From Micrasema longulum (taxonomy: Eukaryota > Arthropoda > Insecta > Trichoptera > Brachycentridae): a DNA stretch of 64,000 nt. This document shows, piece after piece, positions 1 to 13,507 of this stretch. The first letter of the stretch is position 1; every line of letters starts with the position of its first letter. Under the pieces are notes generated by a model. The model ran no database searches and had not been told where the DNA came from. It saw only the letters and a program-made list of their open reading frames with translations. The stretch spans positions 248,001-312,000 of the forward strand of contig JAGVSM010003619.1 in NCBI GenBank assembly GCA_022494885.1, in the 5' to 3' direction. Both the position numbers and the translations under genes were made by a program.

Positions 1-2290
1 TACAGTACACATGTTCTTCACCTTTTTTGTTTTTAATGTGGTTTAATAAGTAATATATTGTAATTTATACCTTTTCACTTATTTAATTATTAAAAGTCAA
101 TGTTGTTTTCAGTTTTTTTATTCTACCGACAATGAGTAATTTATTCTTACGCAGGCGCTATATTTGCGTTTCTTGAACGTTAAAATAATATGTTTTATAT
201 ATATCGTCGCCACGCCGGCAATATCTGTATTGATTTTTCTTTTTTAAAAGTATTTTTAATTTCTTATTATTTCACAATTTTGTACAAAATAAAATTACAT
301 ATTTTTCCTAAAAAAATATCTTTAAAAAATCCATCATCAAAAAGTACATTGTTTAAATTATCTTCTAAAAAATAATATGTATTTTTTTTAATATTACTTA
401 ACGGATAATGCCAGTGCAACAACGATACATAATACTTATAATCGTCTTATTTCCTTTAAAATTGTTTGGTTCACTACTAAATGAAGCTATTACGTGCGCT
501 CTATCGATTCTTGTATAGTTGTGATCGGTATTGTTTACTTTTAATACAATAAAAATTCACAGTCGCGCGTTGTGTGTTGTGTATACAGATAAGTCGAATG
601 AAGTGTAGGTAATAGAGATAAGAATATTTTTTTAATCGAGTCTCTAGGTACCTGATACGAAACAATACGCATTTTCTGAAAGAAAAGTACAAAGTATTCA
701 GGTTCGTGGTGCGTAGTTACACTAGTTACGTAGTACTAAGTCCACTCTTAATACCAACCCCATCTGCACTTAAATCGTTGGTGAGTCAAAACAGCAATTA
801 ATGCAAATACCGAATGTACGTAATAGACGTATTGGGTGTGAAAAAATGCCCCGAGTGGTTTTCTCACTTCGGTATCAAATTACAAAACCACCAATTAAAT
901 ATTTATTTATATTTATTTTTCTAAACCTTTTTATTGGACGTAAAAATGTTCGTTTGGATTACGTTGTTTCCGATTATTTCCAACTTGCCTTTCTATTTTT
1001 TTCCACTTCGGCAGGCCAAGAAACTCAATCATAGTGGTGAATTTTCAGCACAGAACGACTGGATTCAGGATTATAAAGATATATTTTTTATTATGGTGTT
1101 ATAAAAAAATAACTCAAAACCTCTAAGCGTGAGGCAGGCTAGCGTCTAACGATTACAATAAAGGGGCCTCTAATTTTCTATTCCTTAAAATAGCTGAATT
1201 TTGGTTTTGTCGTGATTTCATTTTCGCTTGTCAATTTTATGAATGTGACGATTCACGACACATTGGAAACAAGAAATTAAGCAGATAAACTCATAACATA
1301 TTTTGGCATTGGTGAGAGAATTTATAATTTAGGTTTTTCCATGAAGCGTCCATTCAGCTGCAAACGATCCATTTTAAGGCGGGAATGTCTCTAAACAATC
1401 TTGACGATTCATGTTGCAATTATTCTTGGAATCTTTATTTCTTATTTTTTTAGAAGACGTACGCTTGCATTGAGTCACGATAACATGATTTGGCGTATCG
1501 TTATCTCACGGCCACTTAATTTAAGTACCTAGCGTAATTTATGTTTTAATGTTCATTTTTTTGTCTGTAAAATCCATATTCTATAATGGGTTCTTGACAA
1601 TTGGCATAGTTAAATGACTGCATTTTATTCCACCTACTTGCTTTTTTTCTTCTAAGCTCATTGCTTTCTCAGAATAGGTTTAGGTTTCTACCACATATTA
1701 CAATCTAATATAATCTAATCATTAGATAGTTATTACTTATTACCTATTTAGTACCTAAGGAGAAGAATAAGGCTAACAGTCGAACTTAATATTGATTTAT
1801 TTATGTACTTAGTACCTATCTAATGTTTATTGGTTTATTTTTTTAATGGAAGAGGGAAAGAGATAGCTATAGTTGAATTTGATCACTTGTTATCAAAGAA
1901 ATCAGACTGGGAGGATATTAATTGACTTAAGAATTCTGGGCAAGGTGGAGTGAAAACCATAATTGGTTCTATAATTTTCGGTATAAAAAAGTTAATTTTG
2001 TCTTTGGTTTCTTCTTGCTGCGATATTTAATTTTATAAAGCTCATTAGCTCAGGTGGATTAAAAGGGGAATTAAGGATTTTTTATAAGACTAAAATATTT
2101 ATTTCGACGATCTTGAAGAGAAAATATATTTAAGATAGTTTCTAGCTCATTATATTTATAAATATTATGCATTGTAGAAAAAAAAAATACTTTCAAACAA
2201 AATATTCTTTAGTCGGCATTAATAAAAACAAAAAATATTAATTATTCCATACCCAATGATTGGATATCATTATGTTGCATAATTTCACGT
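1..2290. other. no gene recognised
   Basis: AT-rich DNA with many poly-A/poly-T runs and only short random open frames. I see no repeat relationship to other parts of the window and no convincing exon. Confidence 0.5.
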
Positions 2291-2309
2291 TCATTTCCCA
2301 AAATTTGTT

Positions 2310-2490
2310 TACACAGCGCGGTGGGCCTTTTGAGTGAGGGCCGCGATCACGAGGTGTCACGCGGCCGCTCTTGACCGCCGCGCGCCGCGCCCGTCCGCCC
2401 CGCTCTGGCCCACCCGCGCCCCCGCCCGCGCGAGGAGTGAGGTGAAGGCCGCGCGTCGCGCTTTCCCGACTGCGCTTTTAATTTTCCTTT
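2310..2490. promoter_or_regulatory. CpG-rich island
   Basis: About 180 bp of dense CpG and poly-C/G (GCGGCCGCTC, GCGCGCCGCGCCCGTC) in otherwise AT-rich DNA. It is preceded by an acceptor-like TTTACACAG at about 2317. It could be a 5' UTR exon or promoter, or a GC-rich repeat fragment; no conserved protein is encoded in any frame. Confidence 0.3.
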
Positions 2491-2822
2491 TCAAATTCAA
2501 ACTCAACCGAACAGGTGTTCTTTTTTATTTTTATCATCCCATCTTGAGTATATTTAATTTAAAACAGTGGTGTTTATTAAATATGATTTTGAAATATTAT
2601 TTTCATCTTTGTTTACAAAGGAGTAATTAAAAGTTTTTCTACTATATATTATAATTAAATCTCGAGCATTGGTAAATATAGTAATGATGAAGTAGACGAG
2701 GTGTGAAAAAATACCTCGTCCCGTAGGAGAATAATTTAGAGTGGACTGTATTGTTGGGGAAGGAAGGTTGCGCAACTCCGCCAACTTGCTGATAATGCGT
2801 GACGTGTGCTGGAATCTGGTGG

Positions 2823-2895
2823 AGAAGCTGGCGGTCTCGCGACGCTGGCACAGCTTGTATGGAGATGGCGGTCTAGATGAACGCTGGCACAGCTT
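2823..2895. repeat. two-copy tandem repeat, ~35 bp unit
   Basis: Two adjacent units share TGGCGGTCT and CGCTGGCACAGCTT with a few differences between them. They sit in a 350-bp mixed-composition block (2700-3050) of unknown origin. Confidence 0.6.
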
Positions 2896-3166
2896 TGCTT
2901 GTTGAGAGCACTTGACAAGTTAGATGTTCGTTTGGTACTAAAATTGCTATGTTTTTAAGGCTTTCCCTCGTAGAATTGTTGTTACGTGAAGTGCTCTAGG
3001 AAATAGGAGGTGGGACGGATATGGATAGGTATAAATATTGTTGAGTGTTGGTCTAAATAATATATATACAACACAATTTATCATAATAACGTTTCTAATT
3101 TATCTAGACATTTACTACAAAATTATTTAAGAGTGCATTTTGTCATATTAAAAAAATAAAAATATG

Positions 3167-3550
3167 TCAATAGTTCGTGATTGGGCGATCGTTCATAACC
3201 ATTTCATTCACTTTCTCCACGTTTTCATCGGTTGTTGATGTGCTGGGGCGTCCGGGCCGTTTGTCATCTTTAACGTCTGCACGGCCATCTTGGAAACGCT
3301 TATACCACTTGTAAACTCTGGTTTTACTCAAAGCAGACTCACTAAAGGCCTTTGTTGACATTTTACATACTTTGTTTCATTTTTTACACAAAATTTTACA
3401 AAAATATTTTGATACATTTTTTTAACAAACGAAAATTGGCGAGCTCATAAAAACACGTTTAACCCTAGCGGCTGCCACAGACAAAGTAAACGATGAATAC
3501 AGCTGAAACTTTTGGCATACTTCAGGGGTATGTATACCAACATAACGAAA
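3167..3550 (-). pseudogene. mariner transposase fragment (N-terminal HTH part)
   Basis: The minus strand from 3361 reads VYKWYKRFQDGRADVKDD, then RPGRPSTSTTDENVEKV, the second HTH and linker typical of mariner/Mos1-like transposases. It stops after RPITN, where an AT-rich sequence replaces the DDD catalytic domain. Upstream (3362-3550) looks like the element's 5' UTR. It is an inactive, truncated copy. Confidence 0.8.
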
Positions 3551-3559
3551 AATGACAAT

Positions 3560-5400
3560 CGGAATCTTCCAACCCGAGAAATTTATTTTCTGAACACAAC
3601 TCGTACATTTTTATGTAAACAAATTATACAAATGCACTAGTTTTACAAAGAACCCTAGTATTAAATTAGTTTATATCGATGCCTCGATAGCTAAAAAAAG
3701 GGAGGTTTTGATTTATACTATTCATTATATTAAAAAACACCCCTTTTTAATTCTATAAAGGTATAAATAACTCCTAAAAACTATTGGTTTTGTCTTGTTA
3801 GACAGATGTTTTTGAAAATGAAAATAAATAAACTTCATAATCTCTCTGCTCAAATATCGTGGGCATATAAGCAACTTACTTTAAATCTAATGGGTATGTA
3901 GTAACGGATATGAGTCCTGAGTATTTTTCTACTTCATCACAAGTTGATTCCTATTTTCTAGCTATGTTATTGATGAACATCTTGTTCAAAATGTATTCAC
4001 TAAGAGTCTGAAATAATAACGTGAAAAAAATAAAAATATTGCAAATAATATAAATATATGTAGTTACGGAATTACTAGTTGTTATTTTTTTTGTATTATG
4101 TAACTATTTAAATAAATACATCAATTATTACTTAAAATTTAAAATTCATGTATATATTCATAAGAATGCAAATATTGAATTTTAAATAAAAAATACTGGT
4201 GATTGCCAATATTAATAAATATTTTTCATAGATTTTAAATGTACCGTTTTTTCTTCAGAAGTAGGATTTTATCAATACATGGACGTACGTATAATATCTG
4301 TACGTCAGAGGCAGGCGGATGCAAATCAAGAATTTGACGAAATGACATTTCGATTTTCGTATCCAGTTTATGATTATGTCCATTGATTTTGAAAAAATGT
4401 AAGTCTATTATGAAAGAACAAATGTGTTAAAATACTGAAAATACACATAAATGCCACAAATGATTAGAAATCACTTAGAGAAAGTAGATTCTTTAGGCTC
4501 TTGTTGAACATTTGACGTTTGGATTTGCATCCGTCTTCCTCCGAGGTACAGATATTGTGTAGGCTTATTTAATTTTCTTGAAACTTGGAAAATTAGTTGT
4601 GCTATTTGAAACATGAAGGTTTTCTTCCGTTAGTAATAATTATGTAAATAATAATAATTAGTCTTCAATAATGTCTCAAGATACCTAGTAGAATAATTAT
4701 CAATGACGTTTAATGAAGTATATTGTGACTAATCAAGCAAAGGTACCGATGTCTTATACACAATCTAAGTAACGATAAGATATGACAGTACATACTCCTG
4801 TCACTTAAGGTTTCCTTCTAGAATTCAAATCTTCTCTAGGTACGAGTGTGTATCGTAGTATCTATATAAATTAATCAAATGTATTCATTCTTCTGTCGAA
4901 TTAACGACATAAATCGCCATTTTCTAATTAAATTTATTTATTTATCAACTGCCACCTCACATTTCGTAGAATTTTCAATCACCCGACTGAATATTTTATT
5001 TATGTTGAAATTTAGATTTAAACCGATTTGCCCTTTTTAGGAACGACTCTATAAATTTCCAAAATGATTAATTCTGTTTTATAGTAAAAAAAAATAAAAA
5101 ATGTGCGTATGTCATACGACGCAAAGAATTTAAAATAAAACGAATATTAGAGAATTCCATTTATTACATATAAACACACAAAAATAAAAGGCAATAAAAC
5201 CGGCTTGTCAGCAGGTATTTATTTTTAACAGATATAGATAAAACCAGTTACTTAAATTTAGAAATCTATGTATAATATACATATTGCTAAAGACTAAACT
5301 TGTGTACATATATATATATTATTTTTTAAACTATAAGAATTGTTTGAAAATAAAAAAAAAACCCGTAAAAATGTCTGTAAAAGAGAATGTATTATCAATA
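3560..5400. other. no gene recognised
   Basis: AT-rich sequence with short frames only. Two short segments near 4290-4330 and 4515-4555 share diverged words (GATGCAAATC, TTTGACG) in opposite orientation and may mark the ends of an old element. Nothing else is supported. Confidence 0.4.
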
Positions 5401-5813
5401 TATTAGGCATTATTGCATATCAGCCATTTAGTTTTTTTTTTCTCCGAAATGTGAGGTCAATGCATTCTTTTGAGATGTGTTTAGGTATTTCATTGATTAT
5501 TTTCGAAATAATATAATTGCAAAAGAGGTCAAGAAAACATTATAGGCGTTTACAGGATTTGTATGACATATCATTGGCCGGTTGAAGTGGTTAACATTCA
5601 TCACTGATTATGCAAGGCATTATTGCATATCAGCCATTCAGTATTTATTTTCTGAAATGTGAGGTCAATGCATTCTTTTGAGATGTGTTTAGGCATTTAA
5701 TTGATTATTTTCGGAATAATATGATTATAACAGAAATCGAGAAAACAGTCTAGGCTTTGTATGGCATATCATTGGCCGGTTGAAGTGTTAACATTCATCA
5801 CTTTGACTATGTA
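5401..5813. repeat. tandem duplication, ~205-bp unit, two copies
   Basis: 5401-5614 and 5615-5813 are about 85% alike. Each has GGCATTATTGCATATCAGCC, then AATGTGAGGTCAATGCATTC, then TATCATTGGCCGGTTGAAGT. The distal part is related to repeats at 37258-37440 and 39040-39140 (GTCTAGGCATTT...TCGTTGGCTG). Confidence 0.85.
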
Positions 5814-5814
5814 A

Positions 5815-6880
5815 ATAGGGGAATTTTTAAAAAATAAGTAGCTATTCAAAATACTGCCAATAATGCCTTTTTTTGGTTGGATTTCCTACTTCTGTTCTAT
5901 TTCCACTATATACTATAATAACCGGCATCGATTCTAATGGAGTGATTATAGGTACTAGTCTATCATTGAGTTGGCATTTCCTGGCCCTTAATAGTCTTCC
6001 GTTTTCCTTAACATCCTCTTTTCTCTCGTGTACCTAACTCGCTTAACGTACAAAGGGCCACTTTGCCGTGAATAGACCACCTTTTGTACAAAGGATGACC
6101 GTGTACGTGTATGAACATCATTAGCACAGCACAAAATAATAATTACTCATTAGTAAGAGCTACGTCATAGCGTAATTCGCAGTTCCTTTATATACTATTA
6201 TTTACTCATAATATATTAGTATTTTTATGAAAAAAACTACTAATTACAATAGCCATTTTTAAATAAAATGTTTGAGTTCTTGTGATTTTACTCTCACGAT
6301 TAACACACCATGTATTATATTTCAATTTTGGGGGCATTTTTAACAAGTCATAACTAACCGTTTTTGAAAATTAAAATGTGAGTTGTGTTAAAATGGTTTG
6401 AATTTCAAACCCCCTCTTTAGTCTCCACCATTTTAAAATTTTATTTATTATCATATTATATACATAAAATTATACATTTATACAACGTTGTTTTAACTAT
6501 CTATCTAACTAACTATCTAACGAGGGTTATTTACCCCGTTCTAAGCCAGTAAAAAATATTTATTTATTTATTTAGAACTTCAAGTTTAAATAATAAGTAC
6601 TTTAGCCGACTTATTGCTAAAAGCAATATCTTCCAGCCAGCCAAAAAACAGACTGGTCAAAAGAAGAGATTGGTAAAAATTTTGTACTAAAAAAACATAA
6701 ATATATCAAAAGATACGTACATATGATAAAATAACATTAAAAAAACCCAATTAATTAAAAATAACAGCTTTTTTTAAATTGGGAGATTGCGCAAATTAAC
6801 ATAATTATATATTTTTTAAAAGTACATTATGAAATACGTATTTTAATGATAAGAAATTTGGGATCAGATAATGAGTTCGG
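5815..6880. other. no gene recognised
   Basis: AT-rich intergenic or intronic DNA. A short (CTAT/CTAA)-type run lies at about 6495-6520. No exon or repeat copy is identified. Confidence 0.4.
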
Positions 6881-7150
6881 AAGGAGAGAGTAAGAGGAAC
6901 CGAGAAAAGAAAAACGGAAAAAAAATATCTTTGAGAAAAAAAACCAGTAAAAAGCTAAAAATATATATATATAAGAAACAGTAATCAATATATAGAAAAA
7001 TAAATAAAGGTATTAGACATAGTGAAAAACAGAGTAAAATACATAGTTTAAAAAAAACATACTATAAACTGTATTAAAAACATAGAAAAAAATATAGTAA
7101 AAACCTAGTAAAATACACAGTAAAAAGAGAATACATAGTATTAGAAACAA
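6880..7150 (-). repeat. degenerate AT-rich repeat related to 14335-14605
   Basis: Built from decayed units such as TAGTAAAA and ATACATAGT. Its reverse complement matches 14335-14605 over a shared core (ACCTTTATTTATTTTTCTAT then ATTGATTAC). The two copies are therefore homologous and in opposite orientation, not just similar in composition. Confidence 0.65.
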
Positions 7151-7254
7151 TTACCTTTTCACTCCGATTTTGTCGTTATTCTTTACCTTATTCGAATCCA
7201 GAATCTATTGATTCATATAACAATGCATTCATACAACTACTGAATGCTACTCAG

Positions 7255-7615
7255 TGCTGCGGGTAATTGGATATAAACATGTTTTCTTACACGCGGGAAA
7301 AATTAGAGCATTTTATTGGCGAAGTTTTTCTAAAACGTATGAAAAAAAAATGGTTTTCATAAACACAAACTACTTTGAATGACGTCACGAGTTTTTGTAA
7401 ATAAACCAATGATGTCGTGTTGTAATAGATTCCCGGTTTACGGGAAGCCTATTCTCCAATCAGCAGAACTCATCTAGAGAACTTGTGACGTCACCGGCGA
7501 CAGGTGAAGTCATAGCGCTGATAATACGATACGATAAAAATATTTTTTTTTTAAATCGGCTTGCCAGTCTATTAAAAAAAAAAGGTAAAACCACTGAATT
7601 TTTTCATTGCTGCGT
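7255..7615 (+). repeat. dispersed repeat, copy 1 (second copy 33110-33640)
   Basis: Starts GGGTAATTGGATATAAA, has TTTTCTTACACGCGG, a GACGTCAC motif, and ends with CATAGCGCTGATAATACGAT. All these blocks recur in the same order at 33110-33640. Family unknown; no coding capacity is seen. Confidence 0.75.
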
Positions 7616-8033
7616 ATATCGAACAATGAATAAATACATTGTTATATCAGCAAGATGCCAGGCCGTAGATTACTAAAGTGTTGATAATATTCGTTTAAAA
7701 ATAGGGAGGTAACTAATTACTAAATAAAATATCATTAATACAATACCTGTAATCAATATCTTTTATAATCCTTTTTGCTCTGACTCCCAAGCATAATATG
7801 TATACTTCGCATTATAAAAAACCATTCCACGACACGTAAAATTAAGGATTTGACATATTTTTCCATCGGAAGTTGTATCTCTTTTAAAATAAAGTAATGA
7901 AAAATGACCATAAAACCTGCTGTAAAAGTAACTCGTGAATATACACGCAAGTATATGATGCATATGTTTCTTCTCATTTCCTATGTTTGTTTTTGTTTTT
8001 GGGATTTGCATTAGGGTATTGGCCGCTTTTCAT

Positions 8034-8053
8034 CGTCGCATAAAAATGCGACG
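8034..8053. other. small perfect hairpin
   Basis: CGTCGCAT / ATGCGACG, an 8-bp stem with an AAAA loop. Function unknown; it may be chance. Confidence 0.4.
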
Positions 8054-8805
8054 GACGTATTTACTTTACATGTTGAGTAGATTTGTTTCCCTTATCTGCT
8101 TCCATGACCCATCTATTGTGTTGCTGAAATATTATGAGCCACGTGCAAGATAACCGAGAAAACAAATTGGATTATATTGCCGGCCAAGTGATACCTAGTA
8201 ATGGGAAAACAACAGCCTGCCGTTTATTTCCAAGTTTATTAATAATTTTCATTTTGCCAGCCGTAACATACAAATGGAATTCCTCACTACGCGTTGTGTA
8301 ATGAAACATTTTACCCAATTGAGGAACGTTTTCACAAAGTGAAATATCTACAAAAAAAAAAAAATTCAGAAGAAGATTTTTTTATGATAAAAAATAACTA
8401 CTAGGATTTTAACGAAAACAAAAATACTGTCGTATAGAGATTCTACATCCTAAATTATATTTAAAAAATCAACAATTTAGAATAAGTGGAATTATTCAAT
8501 AAAAATATATTATTATTCATTTTGCGTTTCATACACACAAACACATATATACACACGCGCAAATTTAAGAATGTACCATAATTTTATATGTATGGTTATT
8601 ATTTAGAAACTTGGCTGGTCTGTCTTTCAACATTATCTTTGACGAGTTGAATCCGGCAATGCTTTGCTATTGCTAGATTTGAATACATACTCTAATTTAT
8701 ATATTAAATGAACACAATCGAATGTTTGAGATAAATTTTTGTATTTAGTAAAAATTAGATATTAAAAGAAGAAAAAAAAATAGTTTGTTTTTTACAATAT
8801 CCATA

Positions 8806-9500
8806 AGAGGTAGAAACAGAATTAAAAAAAAATAAAGGATAATTACACAGCAATGAATACATATTAACAGTAAAAAAAGTAAACAAAGGCATGGCCTGTT
8901 CGTGGGTATACAATAAATGTTTATGAATTTTTTGCTCATTTAATAAATAGACTGGTATAATATTTTTGTGTAATATAAGAAAGAGAAAATAAAATATTAT
9001 GTAAAAGATTAGAAGGTCCTTTTTATTTTATAGTAGTTAAAAAAGGAAAAAAAAACTATAAAAATATTCCGTATTATTATTATTATTATTATTATTAAAG
9101 GGCAACAAAATATATCATAGAAAAAAAGTCTTAATATCTTTAGTTTGAATCCAAAGTAAGTGCGTGTTTTTTAAAAAAAGGAAAATTTTTAAAATATGGG
9201 GTCAGTGAAATATTATCAGTAAAAAAATAATATTTTTTTTTTGGACCTATAAAATATGCATGTCTCTGTGCTAGCCTCGTTTTACAATGTGGTATTTCAA
9301 GCACACGATTCCTTTTTGACTCGATCTATTTGAATTACCTGTAAATACATTTTGGTTCTTAAATATATATTTTAAACATTGAAAACAATGAATTTGTATT
9401 TTTTTGTGTTTTGGATTATATAATTTGTGAGGATATGCGGTGACAGGGAATTTTGATAAATAGGTATTTGAACATTGTTTTCCTGTCACTGTCTTGAAGA
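8806..9500 (-). mobile_element. LINE 3' remnant (RT C-terminus and 3' UTR)
   Basis: About 600 bp of this is duplicated at 19331-20003 (for example GGCATGGCCTGTTCGTGGGT and GTGCTAGCCTCGTTTTACAA). On the minus strand, 9489-9271 reads SSQKGIVCLKYHIVKRG, and the following frames give HAYF-GPKI. This is the conserved end of the non-LTR reverse-transcriptase ORF (the ...GPKLYNSLP region). An (ATT)n run lies at 9071-9099. Decayed by frameshifts. Confidence 0.7.
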
Positions 9501-10760
9501 TGCCTTCCCGATGCTATGTGAAAAAGACCACTGTATCTCGGACCTTTTATGCCTAACTAAATGGACAAAATCGACGTTTCATTGTCCCATTTTCCGCACC
9601 TCAAAACTGAACCGATTTTGTTGTTTTCGTTAAAACAGAGTATCCGAATGAAATTTCTGTGTCGGTACGTTTTGTATTTTTCAAAAATAGTTATCATATT
9701 TGTATACCGTGCGCCCGAAGAACGCAGATAAAACTGGACCTTTTTATGGGTTTTTAAATGGCTAGTTCCCACGATAAACTAATCATCAATAATGTAAAAC
9801 TATTGAGACACGCCGATGGTAAATATTAAAAGTGCCATAATTCAGGGTGAAAATACGGGAATACGTTTGTATGAAGAAAGGTCAGACCGCGTTTCCTCTC
9901 AAGATAAAACATGATCAAGTATACTTACAAAGTTTGCTTCATAATGCTTTTACGTAACCAAAGAAACAGGTTCGGTTTTCTTAAATAAAACCTTTGGCCT
10001 ATTAGTACACATAGACGCACCCTGAGCCCCCTAAAATTATGACACTTAACTTATGCCCAAACTCTTGTACTTAGGTACTTATTCCAAAACAAAAGATCGT
10101 TCATTCATTTTTAAATAAATAATTCTTTTTGCAAATGTCAAACAGGAGTGCACTTTATGAAGGAATGCGATTTTCAAAAATGTATTAAATGTACATTAAT
10201 ATGATTTTATCATTACTCCATTAAAAATAAATAAATGGGTAGAAATTATAAGGAATTTAAGGAAAGAATCTGATTGGAATCCATAAAAAGCGAATGTTGT
10301 TTGTAAATATTGAAAAAAGAAAATTATCCACAAAAAAACCAAACCCTTACATTTTATTTGTATTTGCATTCTCGTCGAATGCAGCCTTGGCGAACGATGA
10401 ATAAAACATTTACGCTCCTCTAACTTTTTTTTACTTAACAGATTCAAGATTTAAAAAAGTATAAATATGCACATGGCAAAGCTCATTCATGTGCATTTGC
10501 TATTGAAAGCATCATCATTTTGCTGAAACCGCACGTAAATTGGTTCACTAGTTATTCAGTCTATCGAGGTTACACGGCCTTTTATGTACCTAGATTTAAT
10601 CATAAATCGTTTCTATAAAATAAGTAAATAATTGTAAAATCCAAACTTTCCGAATTTTCACAAAACGATTTATCTACATATTTTGTGATAGGTATGTAAA
10701 GAAAAGTTGATTTGTGTTAGGAATATAACGTATACCTTTTCGTGAAATTATTATTGTTTT
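9500..10760. other. no gene recognised
   Basis: Mixed block at 9500-9780, then AT-rich DNA. Short open frames only. No exon could be supported. Confidence 0.4.
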
Positions 10761-10765
10761 GAATC

Positions 10766-10842
10766 GGGTTGTGGTCCCGTGGCTAGTGTCTCGGACTCAC
10801 GGATCAAAGGTCCGTGGTTTGAATCCCACTCTACCCCAACTT
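10766..10842 (+). repeat. tRNA-derived SINE head, family B
   Basis: Contains an A-box-like GTGGCTAGTGTC and a B-box-like GGTTTGAATCC, with a T-arm-like stem GTGG...CCAC and the ending CTACCCCA. A second copy lies in reverse orientation at 55750-55826. The acceptor stem does not pair properly, so it is a SINE head, not a working tRNA gene. Confidence 0.7.
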
Positions 10843-10849
10843 GATTCCC

Positions 10850-13350
10850 ATTTTCTAACAGTGAGAAAAAAAAATGCGTAAATTATAAGAATGCAAATAT
10901 TTTTTGTATAATAAAAAAATCAAAAGATATATTAACTGCTTTTATGTTATATTTTATATACCTACATGTACCCGTACTTATGTATATGTTATTTCTGAAA
11001 TATTTTCTAATCCAATCCAATTCGACTCGCTGCAGTTCGCACCAATATATATATCTCATATGGAAAAATCGGTTTCCGTCAAAAAACACGATAAAAAAAA
11101 AAAATGTGGCGCTTTGTGAAAACCGGTCCTCAATTGTAAAGAAAGATTTATAATAAAATCAATTTATGTTTTTCCTTTCAGCTATACACTACACAGAGTA
11201 TGTACATACACAAATCCGGGAGTTAAAACATCTCGCTAAATAATTATATTTACCAGTGTGAATATATATCTGCTTTACATCTGTTCATTGGCACGGTCTA
11301 ATTAGTTTATTAACGGTAGAATGATTAATCTTAATTAGCAGGACTGGGAAGTACTTGTTTTCTATGTAGTTCCTTATGCCTGTGGGATATGAAGTTAGGG
11401 AATGTAATATTTGACCTTTGGCTGATCGAATAAGTTATAACCCCCCCACACAGTTACTAAAGCGCTTAAATCCAATCTGATTTTGCGACTCCTAAGTTTG
11501 TTCTGGTACTAAGTTTTATGTGTGAGTTTGCCAAACACTAACTAATGTATTATTAAATTGGTATTATAAACGTCAATTTGCAACGTTCGAGCTTATTAAA
11601 CTAACATTATTAAATTTAACAAGTTGGTCCGCCTTGTTTAAGTTGATGCGATTTTACTTGGTGGTTTTCCTTAGCTCCTTTTCACCTTAAAGAGTGTTTA
11701 TACTGTGAGTACCTATATCTACCCGGAAATTGTTAAATTTGACAATAAATATTTATTTCAATACCAATGTTTATAATGAATGATTCACCCGTTTGAGTCA
11801 CAACAAAATAATATGGAATTACAATTATTTGCTAATATTATATTGCGCCATTGCTTGTCATCTTATGATTTATGACGGACATATTTTTTTACTTTAAATT
11901 TGTCCTCTAATCTCACCTTTGATCCTTACGAACATAATTCGATTTTTGCTCTCGCTCATTCACGTAGAATTCGTGTTGTGTGGTTACAGGTAGGCACATG
12001 TACATACGTACGTACTTCCCGCGATATGGGTTATTCCCTATTTTTACCTTTGTCTAGACAATTTAGTCAATCGTTTGTATTATCACGCTAGCTGGCGCTG
12101 CGTTGCCTTGTATGTACCTGTGGCGCTTAAGCAACAGTATTACTGAATTCTCCGCCGAATTCATTATCAACTGTAAGTTAGTAAGAACTTTGCGGTTGCT
12201 GTTTCGGTCGGTATAGAAACTTACCGTTTAATTATGCCGACTACCGTTTTTATTATACTGGCCACCTACCCTGAAAGTTTTTTATTTTAGAAAATTTCGA
12301 CTAATAGAGTTGGGTGCTCCAAGAGTGCGCCGTTCACAAGAGTTCACATAGATTATTCTAGAAAAACAGGAAATCCTAGCGGAACGTTTTGGTATTATTT
12401 TGAGAGTCCTAGCGAACGCACGTGCTGCTATCAAAACAATCAAAAAATATTTCAAATTAATAAAAAAAAAAAAACAATCATTGAATTATATGTATTGGCT
12501 ATTTAAAGTTACTTCTTATCGACATCAATGTTAAGTAACTGACTGCATTCGAAAGCTTGTTCGACAATCTTTAACTATGTAGATGGCGGCACTCGAATTA
12601 TTTCTGATAATGTAGGGTAGTCTGATATGAATTTGCAAGAGTGCGCACGCACTAGTAAGTAATATCGAGTTCGCCATATAAAAAGCAACTTCAAATTAAA
12701 GAAGAAGAGAGAAAAATTGCCTAAGATTTATACCAAAACTTTTTAAAACCAAAAATACCACAAAGAGTTGGAAACTGTCCCGGGTGCTTAGAATTCTACA
12801 AAGCCTATAATAGAGGACAGGAATCAATGTGGATCATGACTTAGATAGTGACATGATAGATGTACTACGTATAATATATTGGCATCGGAGCATTCAAATG
12901 TGTTACGTGCGATCGTAGTGCGTACTCTTGCAATATGGGCCTGCAAGAGAACGCAAAATTATTGATTTTATATTTAAATTGAGTTTTTTGATGATTGATG
13001 ATTTAATAATATTTTTTTACACTTACAATTGTAGTTTAATGAACTATAAATAATAATAATAAAAAAAATGCTTTTATTAGTAGATATAGACACAAAACCA
13101 AAACGTGCGTATTCTTACACCACCCTACCCTACCATAAAATAAAACCTGTAACATGATATTTAAGAATACTTTCCCTTTAAAATGTTTGCGCATTTCGCT
13201 GTCACTGATGCTACTCAGTATTTCATATTTTAAATGTTATTTTTTCACAATCAAATGGATCAATAAGGGGAAAGTTCAAATTATATTCTATTTATGTAGT
13301 AATTCATACATGGTATATTATGCAGTTCCACGATTGCCTTACGACTTTTT
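10850..13350. other. no gene recognised
   Basis: AT-rich non-coding DNA with a C-run at about 11441. A 34-bp stretch between ACAG (12136) and GTAAGTT (12172) is open in one frame but too short to call an exon. Confidence 0.4.
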
Positions 13351-13483
13351 CCTCCGTTAGTTGGCGATTCATATATATTTTTCTCGGCGCCATCTTCTTG
13401 TGTCTGGTGCACGATACATTGTATGTGAACGGTATTGCATGGGTTTCTACATAAAAATACCTCGCCATTTTTCCGTGTCTGGT

Positions 13484-13507
13484 GGTCTGGCGGTCTGGCG
13501 GTCTGGC
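13484..13507 (+). repeat. 8-bp tandem repeat (GGTCTGGC) x3
   Basis: Three exact head-to-tail copies at the left edge of a short GC-richer block (13480-13625) that has open frames on + but no recognisable protein. Confidence 0.8.

Noticed and set aside
8521..8560. ACAC-rich tract as a microsatellite of note
   Set aside because: Short and imperfect; ordinary for this kind of genome.
10766..10842. Functional tRNA gene
   Set aside because: A and B boxes are present, but the 5' and 3' ends do not form a 7-bp acceptor stem, and a diverged copy exists at 55750-55826, so it is a SINE head.
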